From Alnus glutinosa (Eukaryota; Streptophyta; Magnoliopsida; Fagales; Betulaceae): a DNA stretch of 64,000 nt. The notes under the pieces are model-generated. The model was not told the DNA's origin. It searched no databases and saw only the letters and a program-made list of their open reading frames with translations. Location of the stretch: assembly GCF_958979055.1 (NCBI RefSeq), contig NC_084896.1:3596001-3660000 (forward strand). Direction: 5' to 3'. Shown piece by piece: positions 35,801 through 48,934 of this stretch (the stretch's first letter is position 1; every line of letters starts with the position of its first letter). The position numbers and the translations under genes were made by a program.

Positions 35801-38278
35801 AAAATTGCTCGACTGTGCCTTTTTAGGGGTCTTCGACTGGTTTATTGAGCATTTTTTGGGTTGTCTGGTTTGGGAAGTAAAACCATTTTCTATTACCTAA
35901 GATATAAGGAAGATAATATTGAATTTATGCAGTATTTGGCTCATTAGTAAAAGTTTTTGCAATTATGATGGATGGCTTTCGCTCTAAATCTTTTCATGTT
36001 TCACTTCTGCTGAAACTGACTTCGTAAGTGCCACTTGAAGGGTATTGATTCATTTGTAGATGACCAAGAAATCAGGTCCTTTCAATAATATGAGTGGCTG
36101 TGGTTTTCTTTTTCTTTTTCTTTCTTTTTATTTTAAATTCTTTAGTATTTAATTGAGGTGATTTATTATCATATGTTCTTTTTTTTACACAGCTTTTCCA
36201 CTTTGACGTGCATGAAGATGTGCGAACCATTGCTGATGCAACGATAGAAAAGGATGAGGTGCATTCTCTTTCTACTTTAGCATTATTCATCACTTTGACT
36301 TTGTATAGAAAAGGTAACTTTGATGGTCCAAGAACTGAATATAACAGACGCTCAAACTAGCCTGAATTATGGCTTTCCATTCTGCTAATAATGTGGCTCA
36401 TACTAATGGCGAATTTAAAACGCATGTTAAGCCCATTTTCTTATGACATAATTTGCTATGGTACAGTCAATTCTTGCCTTCTCCTTTTTTGAAAATGTAA
36501 TATGAAAAACGGTATATGCATTTAATCCTGGCCCTTAACTGGAACCTACATTCTCTTCCTACTGTCAATACTCTCATTTTAGCTAGGTAAACTCTTGTAT
36601 GCTTTTTGTGTACTTGAGTTGCACCTTTCACTTTTAATGATATTTCGATTACTTGTTAAAAAAGAAGTGAGAAATGGATTGTAGCCCAGATGGCATTTCC
36701 ACCCCATTAGTCATATTCCACATACTCTCGCTCTATTTTTTAGAGAGAGAAGCTCTCCACCCTTTTTTCAAAATCCTCTGCTTCCCCCCTCTTTCTCCTC
36801 CTTCTGTGGCTGATCCAGGGGAGGAGGGAAGAGCTTTTTCTCCTCCCCTCTTCCCTTCCTCTTCTCTTCTTTCCTCACGTCTTCTTCTCTTTCCCTCTGC
36901 CTCTCTGGGTTCTTAGGGTTTTTCTTATTATTGGGTGTAGTTCTCGGGGGTTGGGTCTTCTCCGGCTCGTTCCGGTCTTCCGTCGACGCCGTTTCCGTGG
37001 TTGGCCGCTGCGCTGTCGTGCGTGGGTTTTGGTTCTTTTACATCATAGGTTGTAGATCTATTGTGTTTGGGTCCTCCTACCAGTGCAAGTGCTTCACCGT
37101 CATGGTCCGGCTTTCCCCGTCGTTGGTGCTGCTGCGGGTGGACACCACGCACCGTCCCGGCTCGCATGGCCGAGGGTTTTTTTTTTTTTTTTAAAGTTTG
37201 GGAGTTAGATCTACGGTGTTGGGGACCTCTTCGCCGCGCACGCGCCCCTCCGGCGGCTTTTCCTGCAGATTCCACGACGTCCGACAGTTTTTCCAGTTGG
37301 TTCAGCGCCGCGCTGGTGACTGTAGCGCCACGCGCCATTGACTGTAGTTTTTTCTTTTTCTTTGTATTTTTGGGTTTGTATTTCTGTTGGGTTTGGGTGC
37401 TTTTGGGCAAATTTGGGTGAATGTTGGGGTTTTTTTTTTGGTTTTTTGGGCTTTGGGTTTCTTGTGGTTCTGGGTGTTGTGGGTGCTGCATGCGGGTTTT
37501 AGGGTTGGTCCTTATGGGTTTGTTTGGGTTTTTCTTTTTATGGGTTAGCTTTGGCTGTTCCTGTGTATACTCCCAATGTACTTAGGGGCGCATTACGCTT
37601 ATATATAAAGTTTTTTTACTTATCAAAAAAAAAAAAACAATGTACATCGTGATGGGTGAGAGTTTGTGGGCTTTATCATATGATGTGCTAGTTAAATTAC
37701 CAAGCCCAATAACAAAAAAGAAAAAAAGGACTACATAAGGTTTGATTATCTATTGCAAATATTTCCCATTATAAATGTATTAAATTTCTGGTATCTCTTT
37801 GTGTCAATTGACTTTGATATTGATTTTTTTTTCTTGAATTTTCGTACAGTCTCATGCTGGGAAAGTTGTTGAGAGGCATTGGTACGAAAAGAACAAGCAT
37901 ATTTTCCCTGCTTCAAGATGGGAGGTAATCTCTCTCTGTCTCTGCTCACTCATTTTAGATGGACCTATGTGCATGGCACCCCTGGTTATCAATCTAGATT
38001 GCCTATAGATACTACGGTCTTTCAGTTTGCATTCTAAATCAATTGTTTCAAAAATATCCGCTTGAATGCTTGTATCTATTGAGAAACATGAGACATCTTT
38101 TTTGATAAGTATATTCAGCTTGGAGTTGTTAGCTTGTCTGATGTGACAGGCATATCTGCTATTTGTTTTTCATGATGCCTGCTAAGGATGTTTCCTAATT
38201 ACTTCTCTTCATCCTTTGGTTTGGCAGATATATGACCCAACCAAAAAATGGGAGCGTTATACTATCCATGGGGACTGA
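32835..38278 (+). CDS. XCT: XAP5 CIRCADIAN TIMEKEEPER (12 exons)
   Basis: Nuclear protein of the XAP5 family, linked in Arabidopsis to the circadian clock, light and ethylene responses and small RNA production. Exons by eye: 32835-33005, 33115-33180, 33275-33339, 33441-33553, 34806-34881, 34981-35057, 35144-35205, 35348-35479, 35585-35638, 36193-36258, 37850-37924 and 38228-38278. They total 1008 bases, 335 residues, with every phase matching. The N-terminus ([20 protein letters not shown]) is basic and predicted coiled-coil ([17 protein letters not shown]). A charged region with [17 protein letters not shown] and SFLPDSEREAEE follows. The conserved XAP5 C-terminus has [64 protein letters not shown] and the end [15 protein letters not shown]. 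Intron 9 has a 28-base G run; intron 10 has LINE and SINE pieces. Confidence 0.96.
35699..35726 (+). repeat. Poly-G tract of 28 bases in XCT intron 9
   Basis: An uninterrupted run of 28 G, preceded by TTTGGTTT. Such long G runs are rare in plant nuclear DNA. The tract lies on the coding strand, so it would be present in the precursor RNA. Read length may carry sequencing error. Confidence 0.85.
36590..36735 (+). mobile_element. LINE 3' end followed by SINE-like head
   Basis: TGCTTTTTGTGTACTTGAGT, then CTTTTAATGATATTTCGATT and an A-rich end match the LINE 3' signature. Directly after it, GTAGCCCAGATGGCATTTCC matches the head of the SINE-like copy at 19556. Both lie in XCT intron 10. Confidence 0.4.
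36736..37637 (+). mobile_element. Internally deleted LINE in XCT intron 10
   Basis: Ends GTATACTCCCAATGTACTT, then GGGGCGCATTACGC, TTACTTATC and a 13-base A tail (37625-37637), the same 3' signature as other LINE copies here. The 5' part is CG- and pyrimidine-rich (36780-37330), like a LINE leader, and differs sharply from the AT-rich intron. No reverse transcriptase part is present, so the middle is missing. No target duplication was found. It helps make intron 10 about 1.6 kb long. Confidence 0.45.
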
Positions 38279-40103
38279 TTAATTGTAGCAGACATGACAG
38301 GATCGAGAATTTTGTGATACGCTTTTAAAGAGTGGAACCTTATTTCATCAGCAGTTGCTTCCGTATTGTTTTTTTAGATTGCCTTACCTAGTGAATAGGA
38401 AAATGGGAGTTGGACTTGCCTTTACTATATGGGAAATGTTTGTGATGGATCGTAGAGACGGATTTTAGTTATATTTCCACCATTAATCTTACCCCCCTCC
38501 TCCTCGCCTTATAAATGTGTGTTAAAGAGATATGTTTCTTCACACCACAATCATCACACTATGATGTGGTGGCATGACTAGTAGCCCTTTGAATTAGTTC
38601 TTTTTTTTCTGAATGTATTTGAAGAGGACAAATTATTCTTTCAAACTGGGTTAAGCTCCCACAAAAGGTCCGAAAATCTGCTCTAGATTCTGCTATGCAG
38701 TAGTCTCAATTACTTTTGTAAACCGTTTACAACACAAAAACACCTGCCCTAGAATTTGTTATTGAAGATCGATTTTTGGTTTTTGTTGAAAAATGAAATT
38801 CGGAGTAGTTTGTGATAAAGCTCTACTCGCGGCCACAATTCCATTCTATACTACTGTTGATTGTTGACTACAAGGAGATAAGGATTAGGAAGTGGTTGTC
38901 TCATTTGTCCCTCCCGAATTGTCAACAACTACCACCTGTTTCAATCTCAGCCGAAGTTCTACATTATGACTCCTTTAATCCGTTTGTTTTGAAGAAAAAC
39001 CTTCTCTCTTTTTTCTTTCATATTTTTTGGTATTTGGTACGATCAAAAATATTGGTCAAACCGAAAATATTTTGGTTAACCAGACAAACTTTATTTAAGC
39101 TACATAAAATAGTTTCTGAAAACATTTTACGTCGAAAGAACTTAAGTTAAGAAGTTATTACAACCCAATTTATAGTAAATTTATGCTTGTGTGAGTAACA
39201 ATTATTTGTCTCTGAGATGAGCAGCATGCTAGTTAAAATTGATTCATCCGTTTGTATATGCCCACCTATAAGGATAATAGACAATTTTTCTCCCATTATT
39301 TGGTGGGGTGAATGAATTTTTTAAATTTAGCGTATAATGTATCAACTTCTTCCCTTATGAATAGGCAATCGGATATTGAAATTGCCTTTGTTGGAAGGTG
39401 GATATAGCCCATGGGGGCAAGTAGGGTTGAAATCCACCCGTAAGGAGCAGTGCCCAACCCTATTTGTCCTCAGCTACATAGAGATATAATTATTGCTAAC
39501 TTGATTACTCTTTTGATATTTAACCAAATAACATTCACAAAAAAAAAAAAAAAAAAAAAAAAAAACCCAAATAAGTGCGGCCGCTCAAGATGAGGGTGCA
39601 ACTGTCCTTCCAAAAGAGCGATGGTGCAACCTTCCTTTGTTTTTGTTTTTATTTATTTATTTATTTAAAATATATTTGTAATTTAGGTTAGATTGTCACT
39701 TGTTAATGTATTAAAAGTGTTGATGTGTCTAAGTGACAATGTGGCATTAAGGACGAACTATTTTTATAAAAAAAAAGAAACAATCCACAAATATATTTAT
39801 TCTATGAAATTCAATGAGAGGAACCAATTCTATAAATATGCTAATTAATTTTGCATTTTTTTCTTTCCAAAAATGTTTTTTTTTTTGTTGGTTTGGAAAT
39901 TAATGGGATGATTTTGTGTTTAAGAAAATCGTGCTCAATAAATAATACCTTTCTAAAATGTTTGATCAAGAGCCAAAGCTCGGCTTTGCCTTGTCCTTGT
40001 GTCTTAACCCCCTTGGTCTCGCTGTGGATCCCCATTTCCACAACAAAGAAAAACCGAAACCCGTCCCAGACCAATCTCACCAACCCGTCCAAAGCTTCCA
40101 ATC
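38279..40103. other. XCT 3' region and TRAP-alpha upstream region
   Basis: No gene is seen. 38990-39130 resembles a MITE related to the one at 43559-44034 (TTTTGGTTAACC and ATTTTACGTCGAAA). An A-run of 26 bases lies at 39540-39565, followed by GCGGCCGC. The last 150 bases before 40104 are the likely TRAP-alpha leader. Confidence 0.45.
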
Positions 40104-43100
40104 ATGGCGACGAAGAACGTTAGGGTTTTTTTCCTCGCTCTCCTCCTTCTCCTTGCCTCCCCTCTCGCCCAAGGTTCGCTTCCTTAGCTCCAGATCTAGA
40201 TCCACTCGCTGATACGAAGACTTGTTTCTATGTGAATTTGATTCGTTCCATTTTGTTAAATTTTTATTTTGCATGTTATGAAAAGGAGTTGTTTAGGGTT
40301 TGATGGTTGCATGCATGGTACGGTTTGCGATGATCTATTTGGATTGAGATCTGGTTCCGTAAAATTATGGTCCTTTTTGAGTTTTACGCTTTGATTTCGT
40401 TCGAGATTCGGTCACGTCGTATTAGCTTCTGATTCAATGTTCAATTTTTCACTTGCATGGTTTGACTGAGTTTCATTGTAACTGAGGCATCGTTTGGATA
40501 CGGTAGCTTATATGATATGGTGCCTTTACTGCTTTTGAAAGCGAAATTTTACTTGGGTACAACGATTTCTTTTGAAGGTGAAGTTTGACTTGATTATGTG
40601 TTTGAGGAAAATTAAGAAAGAAAGCGAGAGAAATACTTTTCAAATATTAATGTCGGAAGTACTTCTTTTTCCCGTCTTTTGGAAGCAAACTTGCCTTGAT
40701 TTTTGATTAGGGAAACGAGAAAGTCCGCATGTTTTCTGGGTTCGGAAAAGTGCGGATATTCAAAATTACTTTTAGATTGCTGATTAAGTGGCATCTAATT
40801 GAATATTACTTTAAAGTAGTGGATGCTTTATTTGATTTGATTATCTGTTTTTCATGGTGAAATTGCATGCTTTGCACCAGTTGCTTCGCTGTTTGTAGTA
40901 AGTTGAATTCAGCTGGTGTTGCTCTAGATTTTGATCTACATGTTTTCTGAAGTGGGTTTAGGGGTGTGGACTGTGGGGGATAATATCTTGTTTGAATGCA
41001 TGAGTTTATTTTCACGACTTGATGTGATTTCTCTGTGATTCTATCATAATTTAAGTTCTTTTACTTGATAGTTGCTAGGTGCCAATCGGATTCAGACGTG
41101 GATGTTACAGAGGCTGTTGAAGAAGTTGGCGATCTTGGGATTGTCGGTGAAGATGTCCAAGATTTTGGTGATGGGAGTTTTAGCCCTGCTCCTGGAGTTG
41201 ATACAATCTATGTTTTTCCGAAGAATAGTGCTAGAGGTATAGTCTCATCTATATTATGCATAAAAGTGTCTTGTGTTTTTATGGAAATGCCTGTGTATAA
41301 TTCAATTCCTTTCCTCCTTGTAGTGGTGTCGGCTGGAGAAGAGACTGAACTATTAGTCGGAATAAAAAATGATGGTGGGTAAATCCCTATTTGGTGTTGT
41401 TGTCTTACTTTGTGTTGAAACGCCATGATGTTTTAGATATCTCTATGTTGGTTCTGCATTTTATCCTCTACTGGCTTCTCTTTTGATAAATATCCTTTAC
41501 TGGCCTCTCTTTTGATAAATATCCTTTACTGGCTTCTCAGTGTACAGTTTTTGTTCTTTTTAAAAGGCCAATATATATTCATGTTGTTTGCATGTGCACT
41601 TATGCAACTCCCTTTTTCATTTTATTTTTAATCTTTGGAGCGTAGCTCATTTGCTTCTTTGGATGAAAAAATAGGGGAGGCCGCTGTGAATGTCATTGCA
41701 ATTAAGGCCAGCGTTCATCTCCCTTTTGATCATAGTCTGCTGGTTCAAAATCTTACTGTACAGGTAATTCTAGGTATACTTGTATTTGATTGGATGGTTT
41801 GTGAATACATAGTCTCCAAGTTGGCTCCTTATTGTATGCATATCTTATATTAATGAATTATATTGTGTGCTGTGTTGAATTGGTATTTTGACATTTGCAG
41901 TTGCATGCTTGACCTAGATTCATAATAATTTCATATGGGCGACTTTCATTCGAATCAGGAAATGTTAAATCATGCTTGGTGTATTTCATCAATATAAATT
42001 TGCATGTCAAAATATCGTTTATGTTAGTAAAAAAAAATACCAATATGTTGTGTTACTTTGTGTTCTCTGTGAAATTCTTGCTTGAGTTTCCATGTGTTTC
42101 GTAATTTTTTAATTGCATATACGCACTGGTTTACATTGGCTGGCTTATTTTCCCCATCTTTTGTTGGCTGTATTTCTCCTGCCCTTCATGTTTTCTATTC
42201 TTTTGTTACTGAAAATTTGTTTTTGTAATTCTTAAGCGTTACAACTTTTTCTTCCATATTTCACTGGTTGGAGTGGTGCCCTTCGAGTCTGGGGGAATGA
42301 TTACGTATACTACATGGAGGGGGGAATTGTTTTTCTTCCTTTAAATTTTTTTTGATTAAAACAGCCTTCTAGCTTTTTTCTTGTTTGGTTGATTTCTGTT
42401 TTTTACTTGCTTGTTTACATATATGTTTGTGTTTTGGTTCTAGACTTTTAACAACGCGTCAGTACCAGCTTCAGCACAGGCTACTTACCCATACATATTT
42501 GCTGTCAGCAAATTCTTGCAGGTATTGCATTAATGTTTGAGTTATGTATGATACCGATAATCACTTTCAGTAATCACTCCAATATTTAGTCTGTTTCACA
42601 TTCAACAAAACTTACAAAATTGATGAGAAGGAGAACCTTTTGCTTGAGCTTAGGCATTTCACTCTTTTTGTGCAGCCTGGAACATTTGACCTTGTAGGCA
42701 CCATCATATATGAAATCGACCAGAATCCTTACCAGAGCACCTTCTATAATGGCACCATCGAAGTTGTTGAGGCTGGTAATGTTCTCAGCATTGAGTCCGT
42801 TTTTCTTGTTACCCTTGGAATTGCCCTCCTTTTCCTCCTTGGCATATGGATTCGTGGTCAAATAAAGAACCTTTCCAAGGTATGCACTTTCAATCCTGCA
42901 GTTTATATTATTATATATCTTATCTGAGAATAAATTAGGATCTCATTAGCTTGCATTGATTGATATTCTCCAATCTTACAAAGCCAACTTTGTCCTGATA
43001 CCAACCTGCAGTTAATGTGAACTTACCATGTTAGTCCTAACATACGAATTATATAGCATTGACTTTGTGATTGGAAACTTAATTTTTATCTTGGCCATCT

Positions 43101-44280
43101 TTTTACTGCTCATATTTTTTTGGACTCTTCTGTGAGAGAGTTTTACATTTCTTAGTTGTGGTATGTACGGAATAAAGTAAAAGGCAGGCAACTCATTAGA
43201 TGCTTGCCTTTTATCTCCCCATGACTACATATTTTATATTTCTATTTTGGATGTTTCCTCCTTATAATAATAATTCTTATCTGTCTGCATGTACTTGGTT
43301 AGAAAACTAAGAGGGCTCCCAAGGTGGAAGTTGGAACTAAGACTACAGATGCATCAATGGATGAGTGGCTTCAGGTGAGTGGTTTATGCTTCAACATGGC
43401 ACTGATTGTTCACAAATTGTTGTCCTGTTGATGGGAAGGATTGGTGGCCGCACTGGCTGGGCTTCTTTTTTTTTGTTTCATTTTGTTTGTGTGTGTGTCA
43501 GGGTGGGGGTAAAAGGAGGTTGGAACTGAATGAGCTAGAGTTTGTACAAAACTAGTATGGGGTATACAAACTTGTTTTGGCGTAAAATATTTTCTAAAAA
43601 AAGTTTTTCCTATTTTTGAGTATCTGGCCCAACGTAAAGTATTGGGCAACCTAAAAATGTTTTCAGTTGACCAAGGAAAATAACCTTTACGAGGCGTGAA
43701 GTGGTTTACGCTTCTCATGTGTAAACTATTTTCCCCCACTTTTCCACATTCCCGTGCAAGCAATTGTGAGAGTGGGCTCCACAATTGCACTGGATCTCAA
43801 TCTCACCCGAATGCTTTATATTCTCACACACTCTCTTCTTCCGCAACTCCTCTTCCCCGTCTCTCCCTTCCTCGCAGCTTAGATTTTATGAAAATATAAA
43901 AAATATTTGGCGATTTTTCATTTGAGCTAAATGCCAGAAAATGTTTTTTTGAACATTTTCAGGATTGCAAACAAATAGCGAAAAATAGCCACATTTTGTG
44001 ATAAAAATTATTTTATGCCAAAACAAACAGGGTCTAAATGAAAAAATAGGAAAGACAGCAAAAGCTAGCCAACTTATTTGTAGATTTTGGTCTCTAGTAA
44101 ACCATATAGAACTTTTGAAGGTCTATCATTCCACGGTGAATTATTTTCTTTATGTGCTACTGGCGATTAACACTAGAATTGTGGTTGCTATTGCTGATAT
44201 ATATCTTTTCTGCCCTTTCCGATGCTCAGGGAACTGCATATACTCAGTCATTTTCTGGCAAATCGAAGAAGAAAAAGTAG
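40104..44280 (+). CDS. Translocon-associated protein subunit alpha (8 exons)
   Basis: Single-pass ER membrane glycoprotein of the TRAP complex, which sits beside the Sec61 channel and helps translocation of some secretory proteins. Exons by eye: 40104-40173, 41072-41236, 41324-41374, 41675-41763, 42444-42521, 42676-42879, 43303-43374 and 44230-44280; 780 bases, 259 residues. It has a signal peptide (MATKNVRVFFLALLLLLASP), an acidic lumenal stretch (SDSDVDVTEAVEEVGD), the family motif VYVFPKNSA-like IYVFPKNSAR, GEETELLVGIKNDG, sites NLT and NNAS and NGT for N-glycosylation, FLQPGTFDLVGTIIYEID, a membrane segment near VFLVTLGIALLFLLGIWI and a lysine-rich cytosolic tail ending GKSKKKK. The last intron carries a MITE (43559-44034). 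Length matches plant TRAP-alpha (about 258). Confidence 0.95.
41463..41541 (+). repeat. Short tandem repeat in TRAP-alpha intron 3
   Basis: A unit of about 29 bases around ACTGGCTTCTCTTTTGATAA is repeated nearly three times, the last copy partial. Confidence 0.75.
43559..44034. mobile_element. MITE-like element in TRAP-alpha intron 7
   Basis: The ends are inverted: TTGTTTTGGCGTAAAATATT near the left and AATTATTTTATGCCAAAACA with AACAGGGTC at the right. The interior has further paired pieces (GAAAAT and TTTTC blocks) but no coding capacity. The target duplication is not clear, so the class (hAT or other) stays open. Confidence 0.5.
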
Positions 44281-45007
44281 ATGAGCATTCTCATCTGGTT
44301 CAGCTGCACAAGCCACTACGCTGAAGCGCAGACTCTTGTAACTCTTGCTAGGCATTTGGAGATTTTAAGAGGGCTCAAAAGGTTGGAGTAGTTTTGGAAA
44401 TTAGACCAGAAAAGACCTGTCTTGCTGTTGTAGCATTTGGAAGAAATTTTTACATTTAAATTTTCTTGGAGACGAAGTTGAGCATTTTGAGGTAAAACTA
44501 ACGCAAATTTAAGTTAGGAAGGATACAATTTTCTGTGGAACAACAAAATTTTTCTTAGATTAAATGCACTTTTTTTTTGTTTTATAATTTAATGTTACCA
44601 TTGAAGCTTCTTGCGGATGCATCTGGGCTTGTTTTTGGCTTTCTAGTGCAAGTACTTCTGTGATGTTGGGCCTGTGGAGTTATTTTGACGTACATTCTTT
44701 TGTGATCTCTGTAGCAGATATTGGCATCAAAAGCTTTGAAAAAACGTTATTAAATTTCCCTTATGATGTCCATCTTGCGGTGGATCTACCGCCACATTCT
44801 TGACATTGACCTTTGGAGATCAAAGGGAAGAACACAGTAATTGCTTCCAAACTTTTTGGGAATAGGGTGTGTATGGGAAACTTTTTTTTGTTTTGTTTTT
44901 TTTTTTGTTTTTTAATATTAATAAGAATTGATTGATGTGATATAAATGTGAAACGAGTTTTGATTTTTACTTTTAGAAAAAAGTGAATAAAGTTGTTTGG
45001 TAACATT

Positions 45008-45051
<44 letters not shown>

Positions 45052-46270
45052 GGAAAAAATGAAAATGGCAAGGGAGAGCCAAACACAACTAATCGATTCT
45101 GGTTTTGGTGTTATGATACATTTCTTGCGGTTCGAATGAGGTCGAGGTTTTTATGAAAATAATTTACTTCCGACAAGATTCAACCCATTTTAATTTTGAG
45201 TGTGGGGACTGTTTCTTGAAGTGGGTTGGGGGGTTGAGGATGATAATACAACTTTTCCTTGTCCATGTCCTGTGCTCGTTTTTCTATTGGATTCAATGCC
45301 CTCAACTAATGGAGGTATATATATTATTTTTTTTAAAAAAAATAAATTTATTTATAAGTGGTGGTTGGGAGTTCTTCATTTGAAGTATAATAACTCAAAT
45401 ATGGATCCGAAATTTTAAAAACACATGTAGTTATGGATTTTTTTTTTTTGTTTTGATAGATGTAGTTATGGATGTTTAGACTTTGTACTGAATTCTAAAT
45501 TTGCCTATGAATTTGCACTTTGAACTGTCCGAGCACATCCTTTGTTACCCTTCACCGTGCTTACGGCTTTGTACCCCAAGCCAACTTGATCTGGTATTCA
45601 ATCGATTTACAAACTAATTGAAATCTTTATACTGGAGCTTTTTTTCTTATAGGCAATTTGTCTATCGCCCTAATAAAAACAAAAATAAGAACAAATTTGC
45701 TTCCAAACAAAATAGTTTTGAAGTTTAGTGAAAGATAAGTCCGATAATGAGATAATTGTATTTCCTCCTAATTAACTCTTTTTTAAATCCCTATTCAACC
45801 ACTGTAGATGGGATTCATTTTCAGGTCTTTTCAGAAAAAGACTATCAAATGAGTCACGTTAATCCCCACTTGGGTAGCTTCATTTATGATAATATTATAT
45901 TATATTAGAGCTCCAATTTGCATAGAAAGGTTTAGGCATGGCACTTTCAAGGCTTCGATTATGTCGAGGTTTCTTAATACAAAGTAATATTCATGATATA
46001 CTTTCTCATTAATTAAAAAAAAAGGTCAAATCTGACCATTTGACTTATTAAGTCTTGTTTGGGATTTACAGCCACATGATTCATGAAAATTTATTGAACA
46101 CCCAATATTTAAAATGCCAGCATGTGAGCGTAGTTATAATCAGATCACACCGCCAAAAGGTCCTTCCATTTAGTGTGTATGCATGATGCATCAATAATCA
46201 CTCACATTTCGCCTCCGGTGAATATAAAGCATTTTAAATTTCTTAATCATGTTTCCTACAACAATTATTT
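44281..46270. other. TRAP-alpha 3' region and intergenic DNA
   Basis: No gene is seen. A pure T-run of about 41 bases lies at 45010-45050. Confidence 0.5.
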
Positions 46271-46277
46271 TAGATAG

Positions 46278-46760
46278 AGTAATGCCGAATATTACACTTT
46301 TATTTTATTGGGTGGGTGATGTGACAGTACTCATCAGTCTTTGAATCAGACTGATAGACACTGCTACATCAATCCAGTAGAATGAGAATAGAATCATCTT
46401 CATTTCAAATGAAATAGAGAAGGTCTATTTCGTGGTCATGATTTAAAGTTTGTGAATCTAATAGTGTACATAATATTACTATTGGCATGTCTTTTAAATT
46501 TTTTTTGATAATGTGACATTATGTATATCATTAGATTTACAAACTTAAATCCTGACTATGAAATTGATATCATCAATTTCAAATGAAATTAAGAAGATTT
46601 TTTTTCAAGTAGGATGAGGGTGTAGTATTTAATTAACGTTACTATTTTAGTTAAGTGATGCTCGTATACAAGTTTAGGAAAAGAGAAATACTATATACAA
46701 CACTTTTATTCTATTTTGTTGTTGTGACATTGCCGATAGTCCTTGAATTAAAAATTGTTT
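46278..46760. mobile_element. Cluster of MITEs, one a long hairpin
   Basis: A MITE arm starts at AGTAATGCCGAATATTACAC (46278). It is followed at 46400-46592 by a near-perfect hairpin with arms of about 78 bases (TTCATTTCAAATGAAATAGA ... GTACATAAT against ATTATGTATATC ... TTTCAAATGAAATTAAG). Another arm of the first family lies at 46685-46755. No coding capacity. Confidence 0.6.
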
Positions 46761-47930
46761 TTTTTTTTTAATAAAAAAAAGAAAAAGAAAAAGAAAGAAA
46801 GAAGGGTTGTTGTGGATCATTATTCTTTAGAGAAAAGGCTCTTAACACCCATTCCTTAAGAATGACATGCATTGTAAGCAGTGCAACACAAGAAGTACGC
46901 TCCTCCACAAGTTTTGCTTTCCTTGTGGCATTTATGAATATTTGATGAATGAGTTCTAATTTTATCATGCCATCACAACCAACATTTTAATGATTTTCAA
47001 ATTATTATTGTTCATAATACCGTAGCTTTTATTATAAGTTATTTACAAACTAATTTGGTGGTCCATGACACTAAATATGCCTGCCTTTATAATAGTCTGC
47101 TGCCACACGATGGTATACATAACATATACCACATTTACAAATTGATGAGACACTTACCACTTCAGCTACTAAAACGTGAATTACTTCGTGACAATTGTTT
47201 TCATAGGATGTAAACTTTCAAACGAGATTATAAGATGGTTATAGTAAAAGCTGTAACACCTCACCCATTTTCCGTTTCATATAGAGAGCACATATTCACT
47301 GTAGTATCTTTTACATGATTTTAGAAGCCACAGACGGAGAGGAAAGACAAAATGATGGTAAACATCTCATGAATAGAATCAATAAGGCGTCACATTTCAC
47401 TTCTATCCAAGGAAAAGGAGTAATAAGCATATATACTACTTCCAGATGCCACAGAAATATATATATATGAGAAAGAGAGTGGAATGAAAGGTAGATATAG
47501 AAACCGACATTTTTACTGCATCCACGAAAGCCAAAAAAAATTCAATACCTCCAGCTCGATTGACAGAATTGTACCTGTACTCCTATGCTCCAAATGGAGT
47601 AAGTAACCCACAATAGTGTGTTTAATTAGTAGCCAGAGCCATGAGGTTAATTTGGCTGGATTGAAGGTCAGATGGGTGAGCCCTTGCACATTCATCAGCT
47701 CAGGACATGGTACCAAACTTTAACTATACGTACCATCACTTCAATTGGGCTCATGATATCGAATTCAATTATTTTTGTACTGCTGAATATTGGTTATTTC
47801 GAACTAAACATCAACCACAGCCCTTCATATGTCTGAAGGATAGGTTTGTGAATTCAGGTTACTCTGCATCTACCTCTCAAAGTTGTTAAGATTTTGAAAA
47901 CATATATGCATGATGGTCCTTCTGCAGGTG
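46761..47930. other. Intergenic sequence, no gene seen
   Basis: AT-rich with short open frames that lack recognisable features. Confidence 0.4.
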
Positions 47931-47938
47931 TGTGAATC

Positions 47939-48371
47939 AAAATGGTACAATCCTAAATGTCTTATATGGTTTAAATGCAATCTTAACCATGTGTATATGG
48001 TCTAAATGTCTTGTAAGCCGATTTTTAAGAGTAAGTTCTACTTAATGTTTATATCATTTGGTATCAAAGCTAACTACCACGTCGAGTATGAGATCGAATG
48101 AGTTGTATTTTTGTGATCAAGTCACAGAGGAAGCGACATATAGACTGGTTCAAAATGTCTTGGTATTATATATGGACATAATATTACATTATTGAATATT
48201 GATAATTGAGTAGAGCCGCCAAAAGTGAAATGGTTACGTTGGATCAATGTTGATAGAATGGTATTATATGATCTTAAGTGTCCCGCATGATTTAAGTGCA
48301 ATCTTAATAATGCGTATATAAGCTCTTGGACACTCTCATCTTATAATTTTATTTTCAAGAGTGAGTTCTAC
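47939..48371 (+). repeat. TRIM-like LTR element relic
   Basis: Two diverged direct repeats of roughly 105-120 bases (about 47939-48041 and 48250-48371), both ending in AGAGT-AGTTCTAC, enclose about 200 bases. Just after the first repeat comes TGGTATCAAAGC (48059-48070), close to the initiator-tRNA primer binding site used by many plant LTR elements. The small size and lack of coding fit a terminal-repeat retrotransposon in miniature. It is old, given the divergence of the two repeats. Confidence 0.5.
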
Positions 48372-48854
48372 ATTATTTTTGTAACACAACATTTGTTTAA
48401 CTTTGTTACAAAATTGGTTGATATATATATATATATATACGTGTGTGTGTGTAGGTGATTCACGTGAAGTTAATATGTACCTCAATTATGCTAATGCCTT
48501 TAATATATTCTCTCTTTTTGGCTTTCTACCTGTACAAGCTGATCAAGAATCAAATAATGTAGTCCCATTGCCAGTCTTGCATGGTATGAAAATTTTCAGT
48601 AATCCAACCCTTTGTCTTGAGAAAAGCCAAAGTATTTATGAGAGCTAAAAGTTAGGTTTGGAGAGAGAGAGCAAAAAGGTTGAGCTGTGCATGCAGTTGA
48701 GAGCCCATTGAATGAAAGATAATTAATGGCCTTTGGTTACAAAGCTAGTGGGCATCGTGACTGTCTTTCTCGTTATTGAAGGCCGTCTCAATGGGTCCCT
48801 GACCTCATGTGAAGCCCTTAAGTTTGGTGTCGGTAAGCCTTTGACAAAGATCAC

Positions 48855-48863
48855 TATAAAATA
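48855..48863 (+). promoter_or_regulatory. TATA box of the proline-rich protein gene
   Basis: TATAAAATA, 80 bases before the ATG at 48935. Confidence 0.6.
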
Positions 48864-48934
48864 AGGCTTATGGGATTGTGTTATCATGCTGTATCAAACC
48901 AGAGAAGCAAATAGCTTCTCGGCTGCGTTTCCCA

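Noticed and set aside
36928-37491. 187-codon minus-strand frame in XCT intron 10
   Set aside because: It is opposite a LINE-derived CG-rich stretch; low-complexity K, N and P runs and no known domain.
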